Shown here: piece after piece, positions 24,840-33,853 of the stretch
Numbering within the stretch: position 1 is the stretch's first letter
How the letters are laid out: every line of letters begins with the position of its first letter
NCBI RefSeq assembly: GCF_013778455.1
Contig: NZ_JACEHE010000002.1
Coordinates: 186,001 to 250,000 of the forward strand
DNA from: Streptomyces himalayensis subsp. himalayensis
Lineage (GTDB): Bacteria > Actinomycetota > Actinomycetes > Streptomycetales > Streptomycetaceae
DNA length: 64,000 nt
Direction of reading: 5' to 3'
Made by a program: the position numbers and the translations under genes
The notes under the pieces: generated by a model
Told to the model about the DNA's origin: nothing
Seen by the model: the letters and a program-made list of their open reading frames with translations, nothing else
Databases searched by the model: none

Positions 24840-24869
24840 GTGGTGCAGACCACTTGTGGTTCAGACCAC
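24840..24869. promoter_or_regulatory. Tandem GntR-type operators
   Basis: GTGGTGCAGACCAC (24840-24853) and GTGGTTCAGACCAC (24856-24869) are two inverted repeats of form GTGGT-N4-ACCAC, 16 bp apart centre to centre, in the promoter region of the GntR gene. FadR/FCD regulators bind TGGT-N-ACCA palindromes of this kind. Confidence 0.75.
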
Positions 24870-24911
24870 GGACCTGTGCCGCCGTGGGCCGTACGACCTG
24901 TGCGCAGCACG

Positions 24912-24954
24912 GCCGCCGGGGCCCCGACGTCGGTGAGCCCCGGCAGCCGGCGGC
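24912..24954 (-). terminator. Hairpin after class III aminotransferase
   Basis: GCCGCCGG (24912-24919) pairs with CCGGCGGC (24947-24954); GGGGC inside pairs with GCCCC. It begins 3 nt past the stop of the aminotransferase and probably ends or attenuates its transcript before the GntR gene. Confidence 0.55.
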
Positions 24955-24957
24955 AGC

Positions 24958-26313
24958 TCAGACGGTGTACTCGTCGGCAACAGACAGCGCCTCGTCCAGC
25001 GCCGCCAGCCCCTCCTTCGCCTCGGCCTCCGAGATGGTGCACGCAGGCACGACATGGGTGCGGCTCATGTTCACAAAGGGCCACAGACCGTTCTTCTTCG
25101 CGGCGGCGGCAAACGCCGCCATGGGCGCGTTGGCCTCCCCCGCCGCGTTGTACGGCACCAGCGGCTCCCGCGTCTCCCGGTCCCGTACCAGCTCCACGGC
25201 CCAGAACGCACCCATACCGCGCACCTCCCCGACGCTCGGGTGGCGCTCGGCGAGCTCGCGCAGGCCGGGTCCGAGCACCGTCTCCCCAAGGTGCGCCGCG
25301 TGCTCCACGACGCCCTCCTCCGCCATGACGTTGATCGTCGCGACGGCGGCGGCGCAGGCCAGCGGGTGTCCGGAGTACGTGAGCCCGCCCGGGTACGGCC
25401 GGCGGGCGAAGGTCTCGGCGATGGCGCCGGAGATCGCGACGCCGCCGAGGGGCACGTACCCGGAGTTGACGCCCTTGGCGAACGTCATCAGGTCGGGCGT
25501 CACGCCCCAGTGCTCGGCCGCGAACCACGTGCCCGTACGGCCGAAGCCCGCCATCACCTCGTCCAGGACGAAGACGATGCCGTACCGGTCGCAGATCTCA
25601 CGGACGCCCGCGAGATAGCCGGGCGGCGGCACCATGATCCCGGCCGTGCCAGGGACCGTTTCGAGGATGATCGCGGCGATCGTCGCCGGCCCCTCGAAGG
25701 CGATCGTGTCCTCGAGGTGCTGCAGTGCGCGCCGGCACTCCTGCTCCTCGGTCTCCGCGTGGAACGGCGACCGGTAGAGGAACGGCGCCCAGAAGTGGAC
25801 GACGCCCGCCGAACCGTTGTCGGACGGCCAGCGGCGCGGGTCGCCCGTGACGTTGATCGCCGTCGAGGTGGCGCCGTGGTACGAGCGGTAGGCGCTGAGG
25901 ACCTTGTGGCGGCCCGTGTGCAGACGCGCCATACGGACGGCGTTCTCGACGGCCTCCGCGCCGCCGTTGGTGAAGAAGATCTTGTCCAGGTCGCCGGGGG
26001 TCCGCTCGGCGATGAGGCGCGCGGCCTCCGAGCGGGCCTCGACGGCGAAGCCGGGCGCGAAGGTGACGAGCTTCCCGGCCTGCTCCTGGATGGCCGCGAC
26101 GACCTTCGGGTGCTGGTACCCGATGTTCGTGAACACGAGGCCGCTGGTGAAGTCCAGGTAGCGGTTGCCTTCGTAGTCCCAGAAATACGACCCCTCGGCA
26201 CCGGCGACGGCAAGCGGGTCGATGAGGTCCTGCGCGGACCAGGAGTGGAAGACGTGCGCGCGGTCCGCGGCCTTCACGGCCGCGCCGGTCTGGGAAAGGG
26301 GCTGAGAGGTCAT
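24958..26313 (-). CDS. Class III PLP-dependent aminotransferase
   Basis: A 451-residue omega-type aminotransferase. The cofactor sites are clear: YFWDYEGNRYLDFTSGLVFT, FFTNGGAEAVENAVRMARLH (phosphate binding), SYHGATSTA, VFVLDEVMAGFGRTG (Asp contacting the pyridine N) and LMTFAKGVNSGYVPLGGVAI with the Schiff-base Lys. Length is normal. Family members move amino groups between omega-amino acids or amines and pyruvate or 2-oxoglutarate; the substrate cannot be told. The GntR regulator follows immediately, pointing to an inducible catabolic role. ATG 26313 lacks a strong ribosome-binding site. Confidence 0.92.
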   Translation of the reverse strand: MTSQPLSQTGAAVKAADRAHVFHSWSAQDLIDPLAVAGAEGSYFWDYEGNRYLDFTSGLVFTNIGYQHPKVVAAIQEQAGKLVTFAPGFAVEARSEAARLIAERTPGDLDKIFFTNGGAEAVENAVRMARLHTGRHKVLSAYRSYHGATSTAINVTGDPRRWPSDNGSAGVVHFWAPFLYRSPFHAETEEQECRRALQHLEDTIAFEGPATIAAIILETVPGTAGIMVPPPGYLAGVREICDRYGIVFVLDEVMAGFGRTGTWFAAEHWGVTPDLMTFAKGVNSGYVPLGGVAISGAIAETFARRPYPGGLTYSGHPLACAAAVATINVMAEEGVVEHAAHLGETVLGPGLRELAERHPSVGEVRGMGAFWAVELVRDRETREPLVPYNAAGEANAPMAAFAAAAKKNGLWPFVNMSRTHVVPACTISEAEAKEGLAALDEALSVADEYTV

Positions 26314-26495
26314 GCGGGCGAGCGTAGGTGTGGCCGGCGGCTACCCGGTATGGGCGTCCTGTCTGCGGTCCGCTGCTTTCCGCGACAGTGTGTCGCGTGC
26401 CCGGCCACCGAAACACATTGACAGCACACTGTCCTTTTGACAGCATGCTCACAGCTGGAGAACGGCAGCCAGCCCCATCCCTCCCGGAGGCCATC

Positions 26496-27128
26496 ATGAC
26501 CGGCACGACCAGCCAGGGAACCGTCCGCAAGCCCGTTCATCTCGCCGTCTACGACACCTTCGCCGACTGGGAGACCGGCCACACCACCGCGTATCTCGCC
26601 CGGGCCGGCCACGAGATCCGCACCGTCGGCCCCTCCACCGAGCCGGTGACCACCATCGGCGGCCTCCGCATCCTGCCCGATCTGGCACTCGACGAACTCC
26701 GCCCCGAGGACAGCTCGTTGCTCATCCTCACCGGCGCCGACCTCTGGGACTTCGGCGACGACCTCGCACCCTTCGCCCGCAAGGCCCGCGCCTTCCTCGA
26801 CGCCGGCGTGCCCGTCGCCGCGATCTGCGGCGCCACGGCCGGACTCGCCCGCGAGGGACTGCTCGACGAGCGCGCCCACACCAGCGCGGTCTCCTTCTAC
26901 CTCGCCGCCACCGGCTACCAGGGCGGCAAGCACTACGTCGACGCCGACGCGGTGACCGACGGGAACCTGGTCACCGCCGGCCCGACCGAACCGGTCGCGT
27001 TCGCCCGCGAGGTGTTCAAACTGCTCGGGGTCTACGAGGGCGAGGTGCTGGACGCCTGGTACCGGCTGTTCCACGACTCGGACGCCGCGGCGTACGAGAC
27101 GCTCCAAGCGGCGGAGGCCGGGAAGTGA
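26496..27128 (+). CDS. DJ-1/PfpI family protein
   Basis: A 210-residue protein of the DJ-1/PfpI class I amidotransferase-like fold. AVYDTFADWETGHTTAYLAR begins the flavodoxin-like domain; the nucleophile elbow is AAICGATAGLAR with the reactive Cys; the acidic residue expected beside it comes from the helix LVTAGPTEPVAFAREVFKLL region. ATG 26496 with CGGAGG 5 nt upstream is clearly the start. It overlaps the following MarR gene by 4 nt (GTGA), so the two are coupled; the regulator may control it in response to oxidants or electrophiles, which is inference. Confidence 0.9.
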   Translation: MTGTTSQGTVRKPVHLAVYDTFADWETGHTTAYLARAGHEIRTVGPSTEPVTTIGGLRILPDLALDELRPEDSSLLILTGADLWDFGDDLAPFARKARAFLDAGVPVAAICGATAGLAREGLLDERAHTSAVSFYLAATGYQGGKHYVDADAVTDGNLVTAGPTEPVAFAREVFKLLGVYEGEVLDAWYRLFHDSDAAAYETLQAAEAGK

Positions 27129-27610
27129 GCGCGAAGCCGACGGCCAGGCGGCACGAGGAGGAGACCACCCGGCACCATCAGGACCTGCTCAGCAGCACCG
27201 CGCTCACCACCTTCCGCCTCAACGGCCAACTCCTCGCCGTCGCCGATGAGTTGGCGCGCCCGGCCGGGCTGACGGCCGCCTGGTGGCAGGTGCTCGGCGC
27301 GGTGCTGCGCGAGCCGCTGCCCGTCGCCGGGATCGCCCGCGCGATGGGCATCACCCGGCAGAGCGTGCAGCGCATCGCGGATCTGCTCGTCGACAAGGGC
27401 CTCGCCGCGTACGCCCCCAACCCCGCCCACCGCCGCGCCAAGCTCCTCGCACCCACGGACGAGGGCCGTGCCGCCGTCGCCAGGATCGGGCCGCACCACG
27501 CCCAGCTGGCCGACCGGCTCGCGGACGAGCTCGGCGAGGAGGCGTTCGCCGAGACCGTACGGGTGTTGGGGCTGCTCTCGGCGGCGCTCGACGCTGTTAC
27601 GGAACCGTAG
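27125..27610 (+). CDS. MarR family transcriptional regulator
   Basis: A 161-residue winged-helix regulator. The HTH is LPVAGIARAMGITRQSVQRI and the wing LVDKGLAAYAPNPAHRRAKL, flanked by dimerisation helices (TTFRLNGQLLAVADELARPA at the start, GEEAFAETVRVLGLLSAALD at the end). GTG 27125 overlaps the DJ-1 stop by 4 nt. Single-domain MarR proteins generally repress their own operon and respond to phenolics or oxidation; no Cys is present in this one, so direct thiol sensing is unlikely. Confidence 0.92.
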   Translation: MSAKPTARRHEEETTRHHQDLLSSTALTTFRLNGQLLAVADELARPAGLTAAWWQVLGAVLREPLPVAGIARAMGITRQSVQRIADLLVDKGLAAYAPNPAHRRAKLLAPTDEGRAAVARIGPHHAQLADRLADELGEEAFAETVRVLGLLSAALDAVTEP

Positions 27611-27693
27611 AAGCGGCTTGTCCGCTCTTGTCCCGGGCCCGCACTATTCTCGGTCTGATGCAGGTACGGGGGCACGTACCGGGGGAGGGCGCC

Positions 27694-30681
27694 GTGGCGC
27701 TGGAGAAACTGGGGTCCGGGGATCCGCGGGGAATCGGGGCGTACCGGCTGCTGGCGCGGCTCGGGGCGGGCGGGATGGGGCAGGTCTATCTGGCCCGCTC
27801 CGACCGCGGGCGCACGGTCGCGGTCAAGCTGGTCCGCCAAGAGCTCGCTGAGCAGGAGGAGTTCAGGAACCGCTTCCGGCTCGAGGTGCAGGCCGCGCGG
27901 CGGGTCGGCGGGCAGTGGACGGCGCCGGTGCTCGACGCGGACACCGAGGCGGCGATTCCGTGGGTGGCCACGGGGTATGTCGCCGGGCCGTCCCTCGGGG
28001 CCGTCGTGTCGCAGGACCACGGGGCGCTGCCGGAACGTTCCGTTCGGATTCTCGCGGCCGGGCTGGCGCACGCGCTGAAGGACATCCACGCGGCGGGCCT
28101 CATTCACCGGGACCTCAAACCGTCCAACGTCCTGGTGACCATCGACGGGCCGCGCGTCATCGACTTCGGCATCGCGCGGGCGCTGGAGACCGTGACGGAC
28201 GGAGGCCTGACGCGGACCGGCGCGCTGGTCGGTTCCCCCGGTTTCATGGCGCCCGAGCAGGTGCGGGGCGACCGGATCACGCCGGCGTGCGACGTGTTCT
28301 GCCTCGGCTCGGTGCTGGCCTACGCGGCGACGGGCCGGCTTCCCTTCGGTACGGCCAACAGCGGTGTGCACGCGCTGATGTTCCGTATCGCCCAGGAGGA
28401 ACCGGACCTGGACCGGCTCCCCGAAAGCCTCACCGACCTGGTCCGCGACTGCCTCCGCAAGGACCCCGCCGCCCGCCCCTCGCTCGACGACATCCTGCAA
28501 CGCACGGGCGCGAACGACACGGTCAGCGACGGCCGCGCCCGCGATCCGTGGCTGCCGAGCACGCTGGTCGCCCAACTGGGGCGGCATGCGGTGCAGTTGC
28601 TGGATACGGAGAATCCGGATGGTGGAGGCGTGGCGGGGGCGGGGGCCGCTGGCGGGGGCGGGGCGCGAGCGGCCGCCGCGGGTGTGAGCGCGGCGGCCAC
28701 CGCCGCGGGCGGGGCGCCCACCACCGGCTCTGGCGTGGCCGGAGCACCCGTCGCGGGTGCGGGCGGGGCGTCCGCCGCGGGTACGGGCGGGGCGTCCGCC
28801 GCGGGTACGGGCGGAACGCCCCACGCCGGTGCGGCCGGGACACCCGCCCCGGGTACGGCCGGAGCGCCCGCCGCGGGTACGGGCGGAACGCCCCACGCCG
28901 GCGCGGCCGGGACACCCGCCCCGGGTACGGCCGGAACGCCCCACGCCGGCGCGGCCAGGACACCCGCCCCGGGTACGGCCGGCGCGTTCGCCGCGGGCGT
29001 GGCCGGAGCATCCGCCGCAGGCGTGACCGGAACGCCCCACGCCGGTGCGGGCGGGGCGTCCACCGAGGGGCCGGGCGGGGCGTCCACCGCCCCCATGGCC
29101 GAGGTACCCGGGCCCGCGCGGCCCGACAGCGCTCCCGGAGCGAACTCGGCGGGGGCACCGAGGTCCGGTGCCGCGGAGGCGCGAGGATACGGTTCCGCAG
29201 CGGCGCCCGGCACCGCTGCGGCGGCAGCCGCGGACGGGCGTGGCCCCTCCGTGGCGCAGGGCGCCGCGCCAACGGGAGACAAGGGCCCCGGCCCCACCGG
29301 AGAGCCGGCCTCTACGCCCGCAAGCGCGCACAGTCCCGGAGCCGCCGGACCACACGGCGCCGCCGGACAACGAGAGCCCGCCCCGGCAGCGGCGCACAAT
29401 GCCGGACCCGTCAGCGCACAAGGGCCAACACTCCCCGGAGCCCAAGAGGGCTCCGGCTCGGCAGGCCACGCCGGTGGCCCGTCCGAGGTCGCCGGAGAGG
29501 ACACCCCACCGCCGCCCGGCGAGCCCGGGCAGGCGGCCGTCGACCACCTCCCCACGCAGATCTCCGGCTCCGCGCCGGTCCCCGCCCCGCGGCCCGCGAG
29601 CCACCCAGGTGCGCCCGGGTACGGCTATCCGCAGGGCCACGCCAAGCCCCACCCCTCGGCCTACGGTTACCCGCAGCCGGACGTGTACGGCGGCTCCACA
29701 CCCCCGACCCCGCACGGACCGGGCGCCACCTCCCCGTACGGACCAGGCGGCGCCACATCTCCGTACGGACCGGGCGGCCCCACTCCCCCGTACGGCCCGG
29801 GCGACGCCACATCCCCCTACGAACCGAGCGGCGCCCCCGCCCCGCACGGACCCGGCGCCACCTCCCCGTACGGACCAGGCGGCCCCACACACCCCTACGG
29901 ACCCGCCAACGCCACATCCCCGTACGACCCGGGCGGCCCCACTCCCCCGTACGAATTGGGCGGCCCCACTCCCCCGTACGAATTGGGCGGCCCCACTCCC
30001 CTGTACGGACCGGGCAGCACCCCTCCCCCGTACGGCGGCCCGGTCGTCGGCGCCGCGGCGATCGGGTACGAGCCTCCGCCCCGGAGTCGTCGTTCGACCA
30101 TCGCCCTGGTCGCCGCCGCGCTCGTCGTGGCGGTCGGTGCGGGTGGGTCCGTCTATGCGGTGATGAAGGGCGACGGCGAACCGCTCGCCGGGGGCGACGC
30201 CAAGCCGTCGGCTTCCTCCAGTGCGCCCGCGGAGGCGGGCCCGCAGGCGCCCGGGACGAGCGGGACGCCCGAGTCCGGGAGCCCCGGGACGTCGCAGACG
30301 TCCCCGGCCGCCCCCGCCGACGGCGGGGTGCCGGAGAAGTACCTCGGCACCTGGACCGGCAGCATCGACAGCGACGCCGGCCGCAGCACCCGCCGCCTGG
30401 TCATCCAGCAGGGCGAGGTCGGTGACACCGTGCTGTCCCTGACCGCCGACGGGCCCGCCCAGGGTGGCGGAACGTATCACTGCGTGTTCCAGGCCGAGCT
30501 CGCGTCCGCCCCGTCCGGCGACGGACCTCTCCGTATCGGCCCGTCGACGGTGACGGTCGGCGAACCGGCGTCCTCCTGCACCCCGGGCGCCGCCACCACC
30601 CTCACGGTCCTGCCGGACGGCCGCCTCCGGCGCGTGAACACGGAAACGGGCGAGCAGTTGACGTACACGAAGGCCGACTGA
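27694..30681 (+). CDS. Ser/Thr protein kinase with long repeat linker
   Basis: A 995-residue Hanks-type membrane kinase. The kinase domain spans about 17-275: glycine loop LGAGGMGQVYLARS, Lys45 in VAVKLV, HRDLKPSN with catalytic Asp140, DFGIAR and APEQ. Roughly 490 residues of Ala/Gly/Thr/Pro repeats and then YGPG/PYEL-type repeats follow, a transmembrane helix near 803-825 (STIALVAAALVVAVGAGGSV), a Pro/Ser-rich spacer and a C-terminal extracytoplasmic domain with YLGTWTGSIDSDAGRS and two cysteines. GTG 27694 has GGGAGGG upstream; ATG 27658, seven nt after TATTCT, is a leaderless alternative adding 12 residues. The following PstS-like gene may be functionally linked. Confidence 0.93.
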   Translation: MALEKLGSGDPRGIGAYRLLARLGAGGMGQVYLARSDRGRTVAVKLVRQELAEQEEFRNRFRLEVQAARRVGGQWTAPVLDADTEAAIPWVATGYVAGPSLGAVVSQDHGALPERSVRILAAGLAHALKDIHAAGLIHRDLKPSNVLVTIDGPRVIDFGIARALETVTDGGLTRTGALVGSPGFMAPEQVRGDRITPACDVFCLGSVLAYAATGRLPFGTANSGVHALMFRIAQEEPDLDRLPESLTDLVRDCLRKDPAARPSLDDILQRTGANDTVSDGRARDPWLPSTLVAQLGRHAVQLLDTENPDGGGVAGAGAAGGGGARAAAAGVSAAATAAGGAPTTGSGVAGAPVAGAGGASAAGTGGASAAGTGGTPHAGAAGTPAPGTAGAPAAGTGGTPHAGAAGTPAPGTAGTPHAGAARTPAPGTAGAFAAGVAGASAAGVTGTPHAGAGGASTEGPGGASTAPMAEVPGPARPDSAPGANSAGAPRSGAAEARGYGSAAAPGTAAAAAADGRGPSVAQGAAPTGDKGPGPTGEPASTPASAHSPGAAGPHGAAGQREPAPAAAHNAGPVSAQGPTLPGAQEGSGSAGHAGGPSEVAGEDTPPPPGEPGQAAVDHLPTQISGSAPVPAPRPASHPGAPGYGYPQGHAKPHPSAYGYPQPDVYGGSTPPTPHGPGATSPYGPGGATSPYGPGGPTPPYGPGDATSPYEPSGAPAPHGPGATSPYGPGGPTHPYGPANATSPYDPGGPTPPYELGGPTPPYELGGPTPLYGPGSTPPPYGGPVVGAAAIGYEPPPRSRRSTIALVAAALVVAVGAGGSVYAVMKGDGEPLAGGDAKPSASSSAPAEAGPQAPGTSGTPESGSPGTSQTSPAAPADGGVPEKYLGTWTGSIDSDAGRSTRRLVIQQGEVGDTVLSLTADGPAQGGGTYHCVFQAELASAPSGDGPLRIGPSTVTVGEPASSCTPGAATTLTVLPDGRLRRVNTETGEQLTYTKAD
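28748..29054. repeat. Minisatellite in kinase linker (Gly-Thr-Pro-Ala type)
   Basis: Repeats with units near 30 and 60 bp built on GCGGGTACGGGCGGAACGCC, CCCACGCCGGCGCGGCCGG and CACCCGCCCCGGGTACGGCC encode units such as GTGGTPHAGAAGTPAPGTAG. Near-identical neighbouring copies indicate recent expansion, and all six frames stay largely open. Confidence 0.9.
29698..30050. repeat. Second minisatellite in kinase linker (Pro-Tyr-Gly type)
   Basis: Units of about 30 bp around CCGTACGGACCGGGCGGCCC encode PYGPGG(A/P)T-like repeats. Two adjacent 30-bp copies coding for PTPPYELGG are identical. The repeat type is distinct from the upstream array, so the linker expanded at least twice independently. Confidence 0.88.
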
Positions 30682-30811
30682 CCACGCTCGTTGAACTCCG
30701 GACGAACATCTGACGACCATTCAGGTGAACCGTTCCACCCCCGGCCCGCGGGCCGTACGGTGACCGGACCGGAGGGCCGGAAACCGGGCAGCGAGGGGGC
30801 GGGGGAACGTC

Positions 30812-32347
30812 GTGGAGTGGCTCAGCGCCGAGAACGTCGTAGCTGTCTGCACCGCCGTGCTCGGCATCCTGACCTCGGCCGGCGTGCTCTGGTACGAACG
30901 CCGCGTGCCCCGCCGCAAACGCATCGGCTACCGGGTGCAGCTCGACACCCCCATCGGCCGGGACGGCCACGGCGGCCGGGCGAACGTACGTCTCGGCTGG
31001 TTCGCCGAGGCCCCCGGCATGGAGGACGCCACGCTGGTCCTCCTGCGGATAGAGAACGACGGCTCACAGAGCATCGACGAGAGCGACTACACCCGACGCG
31101 AAGTGCACGGTCTGGAGGCCGTCTTCAGCGACCGGACCATCCGGGGCGTCGTCGTCAGCGTGCCCCGGGCCGCCGCCTATCTGATGGGCCATTTCACGGA
31201 GACCGCGGGCCTGCGCTACCACGGCGGGACCCTCTGCATCCCCCGCGTCCCGCTGAACAGGGGCCAGCACTACAAACTGCTCGTCGTCCTCTCGGGTGGG
31301 CGCGTCGGCCGCGAGGTCAGGATCGAGGGCGGCATCAAGGAGGGCGAGATCAAGCCCAACCGGTCCACCACGCCGGACGACAAGCCTCCGCTCTTCAGCC
31401 GCGCCGCCCGCGTGATCACCGTGCTGCTCACCGTCTGCGTCGTCGTCCTGGCCGGCATCATCGTCGTACGCGACGACTCACGCCCCCCGATGGGCTGCGC
31501 CAAAGGTGAGCTGACGATCACGGGATCCACGGCCTTCGCCCCGGTCCTCGAGGAGCTCGCCGACAAGTACGAGGAGGACTGCGAGGGTTCCACCGTCACG
31601 GTGGACACCCACGGCAGCACCGCGGGAATCCGCGCCCTGGCCGAGGCGGGCGCGGACGCGCAGGGCGGCTCCCCGGCGGTCATCACGCTCTCCGACGGCC
31701 CGAAGCCGAGCGGCTATGCGCAGCTGCGCGAAAGCCGGGTCGCCGTCTCCCTCTTCGCTCTCGTCCTGAACGACGAGGTGCCCCTGAAGAACCTCGAACT
31801 CTCCGACGTACGCCGTCTCTACCGCGGCGAGATCCGCAACTGGAACGAGCTCGGCGGCCCCGACCTGCCCGTACGCCTGGTCAGCCGCGACGCCAACTCC
31901 GGCACCCGGCAGGTCTTCCAGCGCCGCGTACTCGAGGCCGGCGAGCTCGCCAACACCTCGCTCGACTGCCTCAACAAGGACACCCCGGACGCCCCGGTGG
32001 TCCGCTGCGAACTCGACAGCACCGAGCAGGTACTCAAGACCGTGGCCAAGGTCCCCGGCGCCATCGGCTACAGCGAACTCCGCGCCGCCACCAGCCTCAA
32101 GGGCCTGCACCGCCTGAACCTCGACAACAGGCAGCCGTCCCTGGACGCCCTCGAACACGGCGCCGGCGACGGCTACCCGTACCGGGAGATCGAGTACGCC
32201 TACACCTACGGCCAGCCCCCCGCCGACTCCCTCGCCTCCAGCTTCCTGACCTATATGCGCCGAGGCAGCGGCCAGGACGTCATCCGCACCCACGGCCACC
32301 TGCCGTGCGCGACCCCGGAGGGGCTGCGGATCTGCGGCGAGGAGTGA
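30812..32347 (+). CDS. Membrane-anchored PstS-like substrate-binding protein
   Basis: A 511-residue protein with an unusual order: an N-terminal helix (VVAVCTAVLGILTSAGVLWY), about 170 residues containing a beta-rich domain (LGWFAEAPGMEDATLVLLRI, VFSDRTIRGVVVSVPRAAAY, YKLLVVLSGGRVGREVRIEG), a second helix at 201-219, then a periplasmic-binding domain of the PstS type (ELTITGSTAFAPVLEELADK, DTHGSTAGIRALAEAGADAQ, RLYRGEIRNWNELGG, RLVSRDANSGTRQVFQRRVL, GAIGYSELRA). GSTAFAP and SRDANSGTR are phosphate-contact motifs of the family. No Pst permease genes are adjacent. It may sense phosphate or another anion and pass the signal inward; that is inference. GTG 30812 follows GGGGGAACGTC. Confidence 0.85.
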   Translation: MEWLSAENVVAVCTAVLGILTSAGVLWYERRVPRRKRIGYRVQLDTPIGRDGHGGRANVRLGWFAEAPGMEDATLVLLRIENDGSQSIDESDYTRREVHGLEAVFSDRTIRGVVVSVPRAAAYLMGHFTETAGLRYHGGTLCIPRVPLNRGQHYKLLVVLSGGRVGREVRIEGGIKEGEIKPNRSTTPDDKPPLFSRAARVITVLLTVCVVVLAGIIVVRDDSRPPMGCAKGELTITGSTAFAPVLEELADKYEEDCEGSTVTVDTHGSTAGIRALAEAGADAQGGSPAVITLSDGPKPSGYAQLRESRVAVSLFALVLNDEVPLKNLELSDVRRLYRGEIRNWNELGGPDLPVRLVSRDANSGTRQVFQRRVLEAGELANTSLDCLNKDTPDAPVVRCELDSTEQVLKTVAKVPGAIGYSELRAATSLKGLHRLNLDNRQPSLDALEHGAGDGYPYREIEYAYTYGQPPADSLASSFLTYMRRGSGQDVIRTHGHLPCATPEGLRICGEE

Positions 32348-32361
32348 CACTGGGGACAGTA

Positions 32362-32406
32362 CGACTGCGCCCCCGAGTCGGCCGAGGCCTCACGGGGGCG
32401 CAGTCG
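32362..32406. terminator. Bidirectional terminator between PstS-like gene and purA
   Basis: A perfect 14-bp stem (CGACTGCGCCCCCG and its complement) with a 17-nt loop lies between two convergent genes, 15 nt after one stop and 10 nt from the other. Confidence 0.85.
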
Positions 32407-32415
32407 CCTTACGTC

Positions 32416-33699
32416 CTACAGGAACGAGTTGATCTGGATCGTCTCGTCGCGGCCGGGGCCCACCCCGATCGCGGAGATCGGGGCGCCGGACATCTCCTCC
32501 AGCGCCTTGACGTACGCCCGGGCGTTCTTCGGGAGGTCGGAGAACGACTTGGCGCCCGTGATGTCCTCGGACCAGCCCGGGAGCGTCTCGTAGACCGGCT
32601 TCGCGTGGTGGAAGTCGGACTGCGAGTACGGGAGCTCCTCGACGCGCTTGCCGTCGATCTCGTACGCGACGCAGACCGGGATCTCCTCCCAGCCGGTCAG
32701 GACGTCCAGCTTGGTGAGGAAGAAGTCGGTCAGGCCGTTCACACGGGTCGCATAACGCGCGATCACCGCGTCGAACCAGCCGCAGCGGCGGTCGCGGCCC
32801 GTGGTCACGCCCCGCTCGCCGCCGATGCGGCGCAGCGCCTCGCCGTCCGCGTCGAAGAGCTCGGTCGGGAAGGGACCCGCGCCGACGCGCGTCGTGTAGG
32901 CCTTGAGGATGCCGATGACCCGGCTGATCTTCGTCGGGCCCACACCCGTGCCCGTGCAGGCGCCGCCCGCGGTCGGGTTCGAGGAGGTGACGAAGGGATA
33001 CGTGCCGTGGTCGATGTCGAGCAGCGTGCCCTGGCCGCCTTCGAAGAGGACGACCTTGTCCTGGTCGAGGGCGTCGTTGAGGATCAGGGTCGTGTCGGCG
33101 ACGTAGCTCTCGATCTGGGCCGCGTAGCCGAGGAGCTCCTCGACGACCTGATCCGCGGAGATCGCGCGGCGGTTGTAGAGCTTGGTGAGCAGCTGGTTCT
33201 TGACGTCGAGGGCCGCCTCGACCTTCTGCTGCAGGATCGACTCGTCGTACAGGTCCTGGACGCGGATGCCGACGCGGTTGATCTTGTCGGCGTACGTCGG
33301 GCCGATGCCGCGGCCGGTGGTGCCGATCTTCCGCTTCCCGAGGAAGCGTTCCGTCACCTTGTCGACGGTGACGTTGTACGGCGTGATGATGTGCGCGTTG
33401 CCGCTGATCAGCAGCTTCGACGTGTCGACGCCGCGCTCGTTCAGACCGCTCAGCTCGGAGAGCAGGACCGACGGGTCGACGACGACGCCGTTGCCGATGA
33501 CCGGAACGCATCCGGGGGAGAGGATTCCGGAAGGGAGGAGGTGGAGGGCATACTTCTGGTCGCCCACGACCACCGTGTGGCCGGCGTTGTTACCACCCTG
33601 GTAACGCACGACGTAGTCCACTGATCCACCGAGCAGGTCGGTGGCCTTTCCCTTGCCTTCGTCACCCCACTGAGCACCGAGCAGCACAAGTGCGGGCAC
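32416..33699 (-). CDS. purA: Adenylosuccinate synthetase
   Basis: A 427-residue enzyme that condenses IMP and aspartate with GTP to adenylosuccinate, the first committed step to AMP. The P-loop-like [16 protein letters not shown], the IMP motif [55 protein letters not shown] and the GTP-binding end [10 protein letters not shown] are intact and the length is standard. The upstream leader contains a 13-bp hairpin (33782-33811). Confidence 0.98.
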   Translation of the reverse strand: MPALVLLGAQWGDEGKGKATDLLGGSVDYVVRYQGGNNAGHTVVVGDQKYALHLLPSGILSPGCVPVIGNGVVVDPSVLLSELSGLNERGVDTSKLLISGNAHIITPYNVTVDKVTERFLGKRKIGTTGRGIGPTYADKINRVGIRVQDLYDESILQQKVEAALDVKNQLLTKLYNRRAISADQVVEELLGYAAQIESYVADTTLILNDALDQDKVVLFEGGQGTLLDIDHGTYPFVTSSNPTAGGACTGTGVGPTKISRVIGILKAYTTRVGAGPFPTELFDADGEALRRIGGERGVTTGRDRRCGWFDAVIARYATRVNGLTDFFLTKLDVLTGWEEIPVCVAYEIDGKRVEELPYSQSDFHHAKPVYETLPGWSEDITGAKSFSDLPKNARAYVKALEEMSGAPISAIGVGPGRDETIQINSFL

Positions 33700-33781
33700 A
33701 GGCGTACACCCCTTCCGGGCGGGGCATGTCCAGGGTCAGGGGGCCGAAGCCGCCCGTACCGGTGTGCCCCGGAATAGACGA

Positions 33782-33811
33782 AGCCCCTGGGCGCAATAGC
33801 GCAAAGGGGCT
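33782..33811 (-). promoter_or_regulatory. Hairpin in the purA leader
   Basis: AGCCCCT-N2-GCGC pairs with GCGC-N2-AGGGGCT around a 4-nt loop, about 80 nt upstream of the purA start on its transcribed strand; TAGCAT near 33826 could be its -10. It may be an mRNA stabiliser or attenuator. I do not recognise a known riboswitch. Confidence 0.4.
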
Positions 33812-33853
33812 CTTGCACCAAGATGCTACCCGAGGAAGCGAGGCAGGACCGAG

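Noticed and set aside
27178..30720. A 1180-codon antisense open frame across the kinase gene
   Set aside because: It is Arg/Gly-rich low-complexity sequence produced by the repeats on the opposite strand of a clear Hanks kinase. It has no domain and codon use is the mirror of the real gene.
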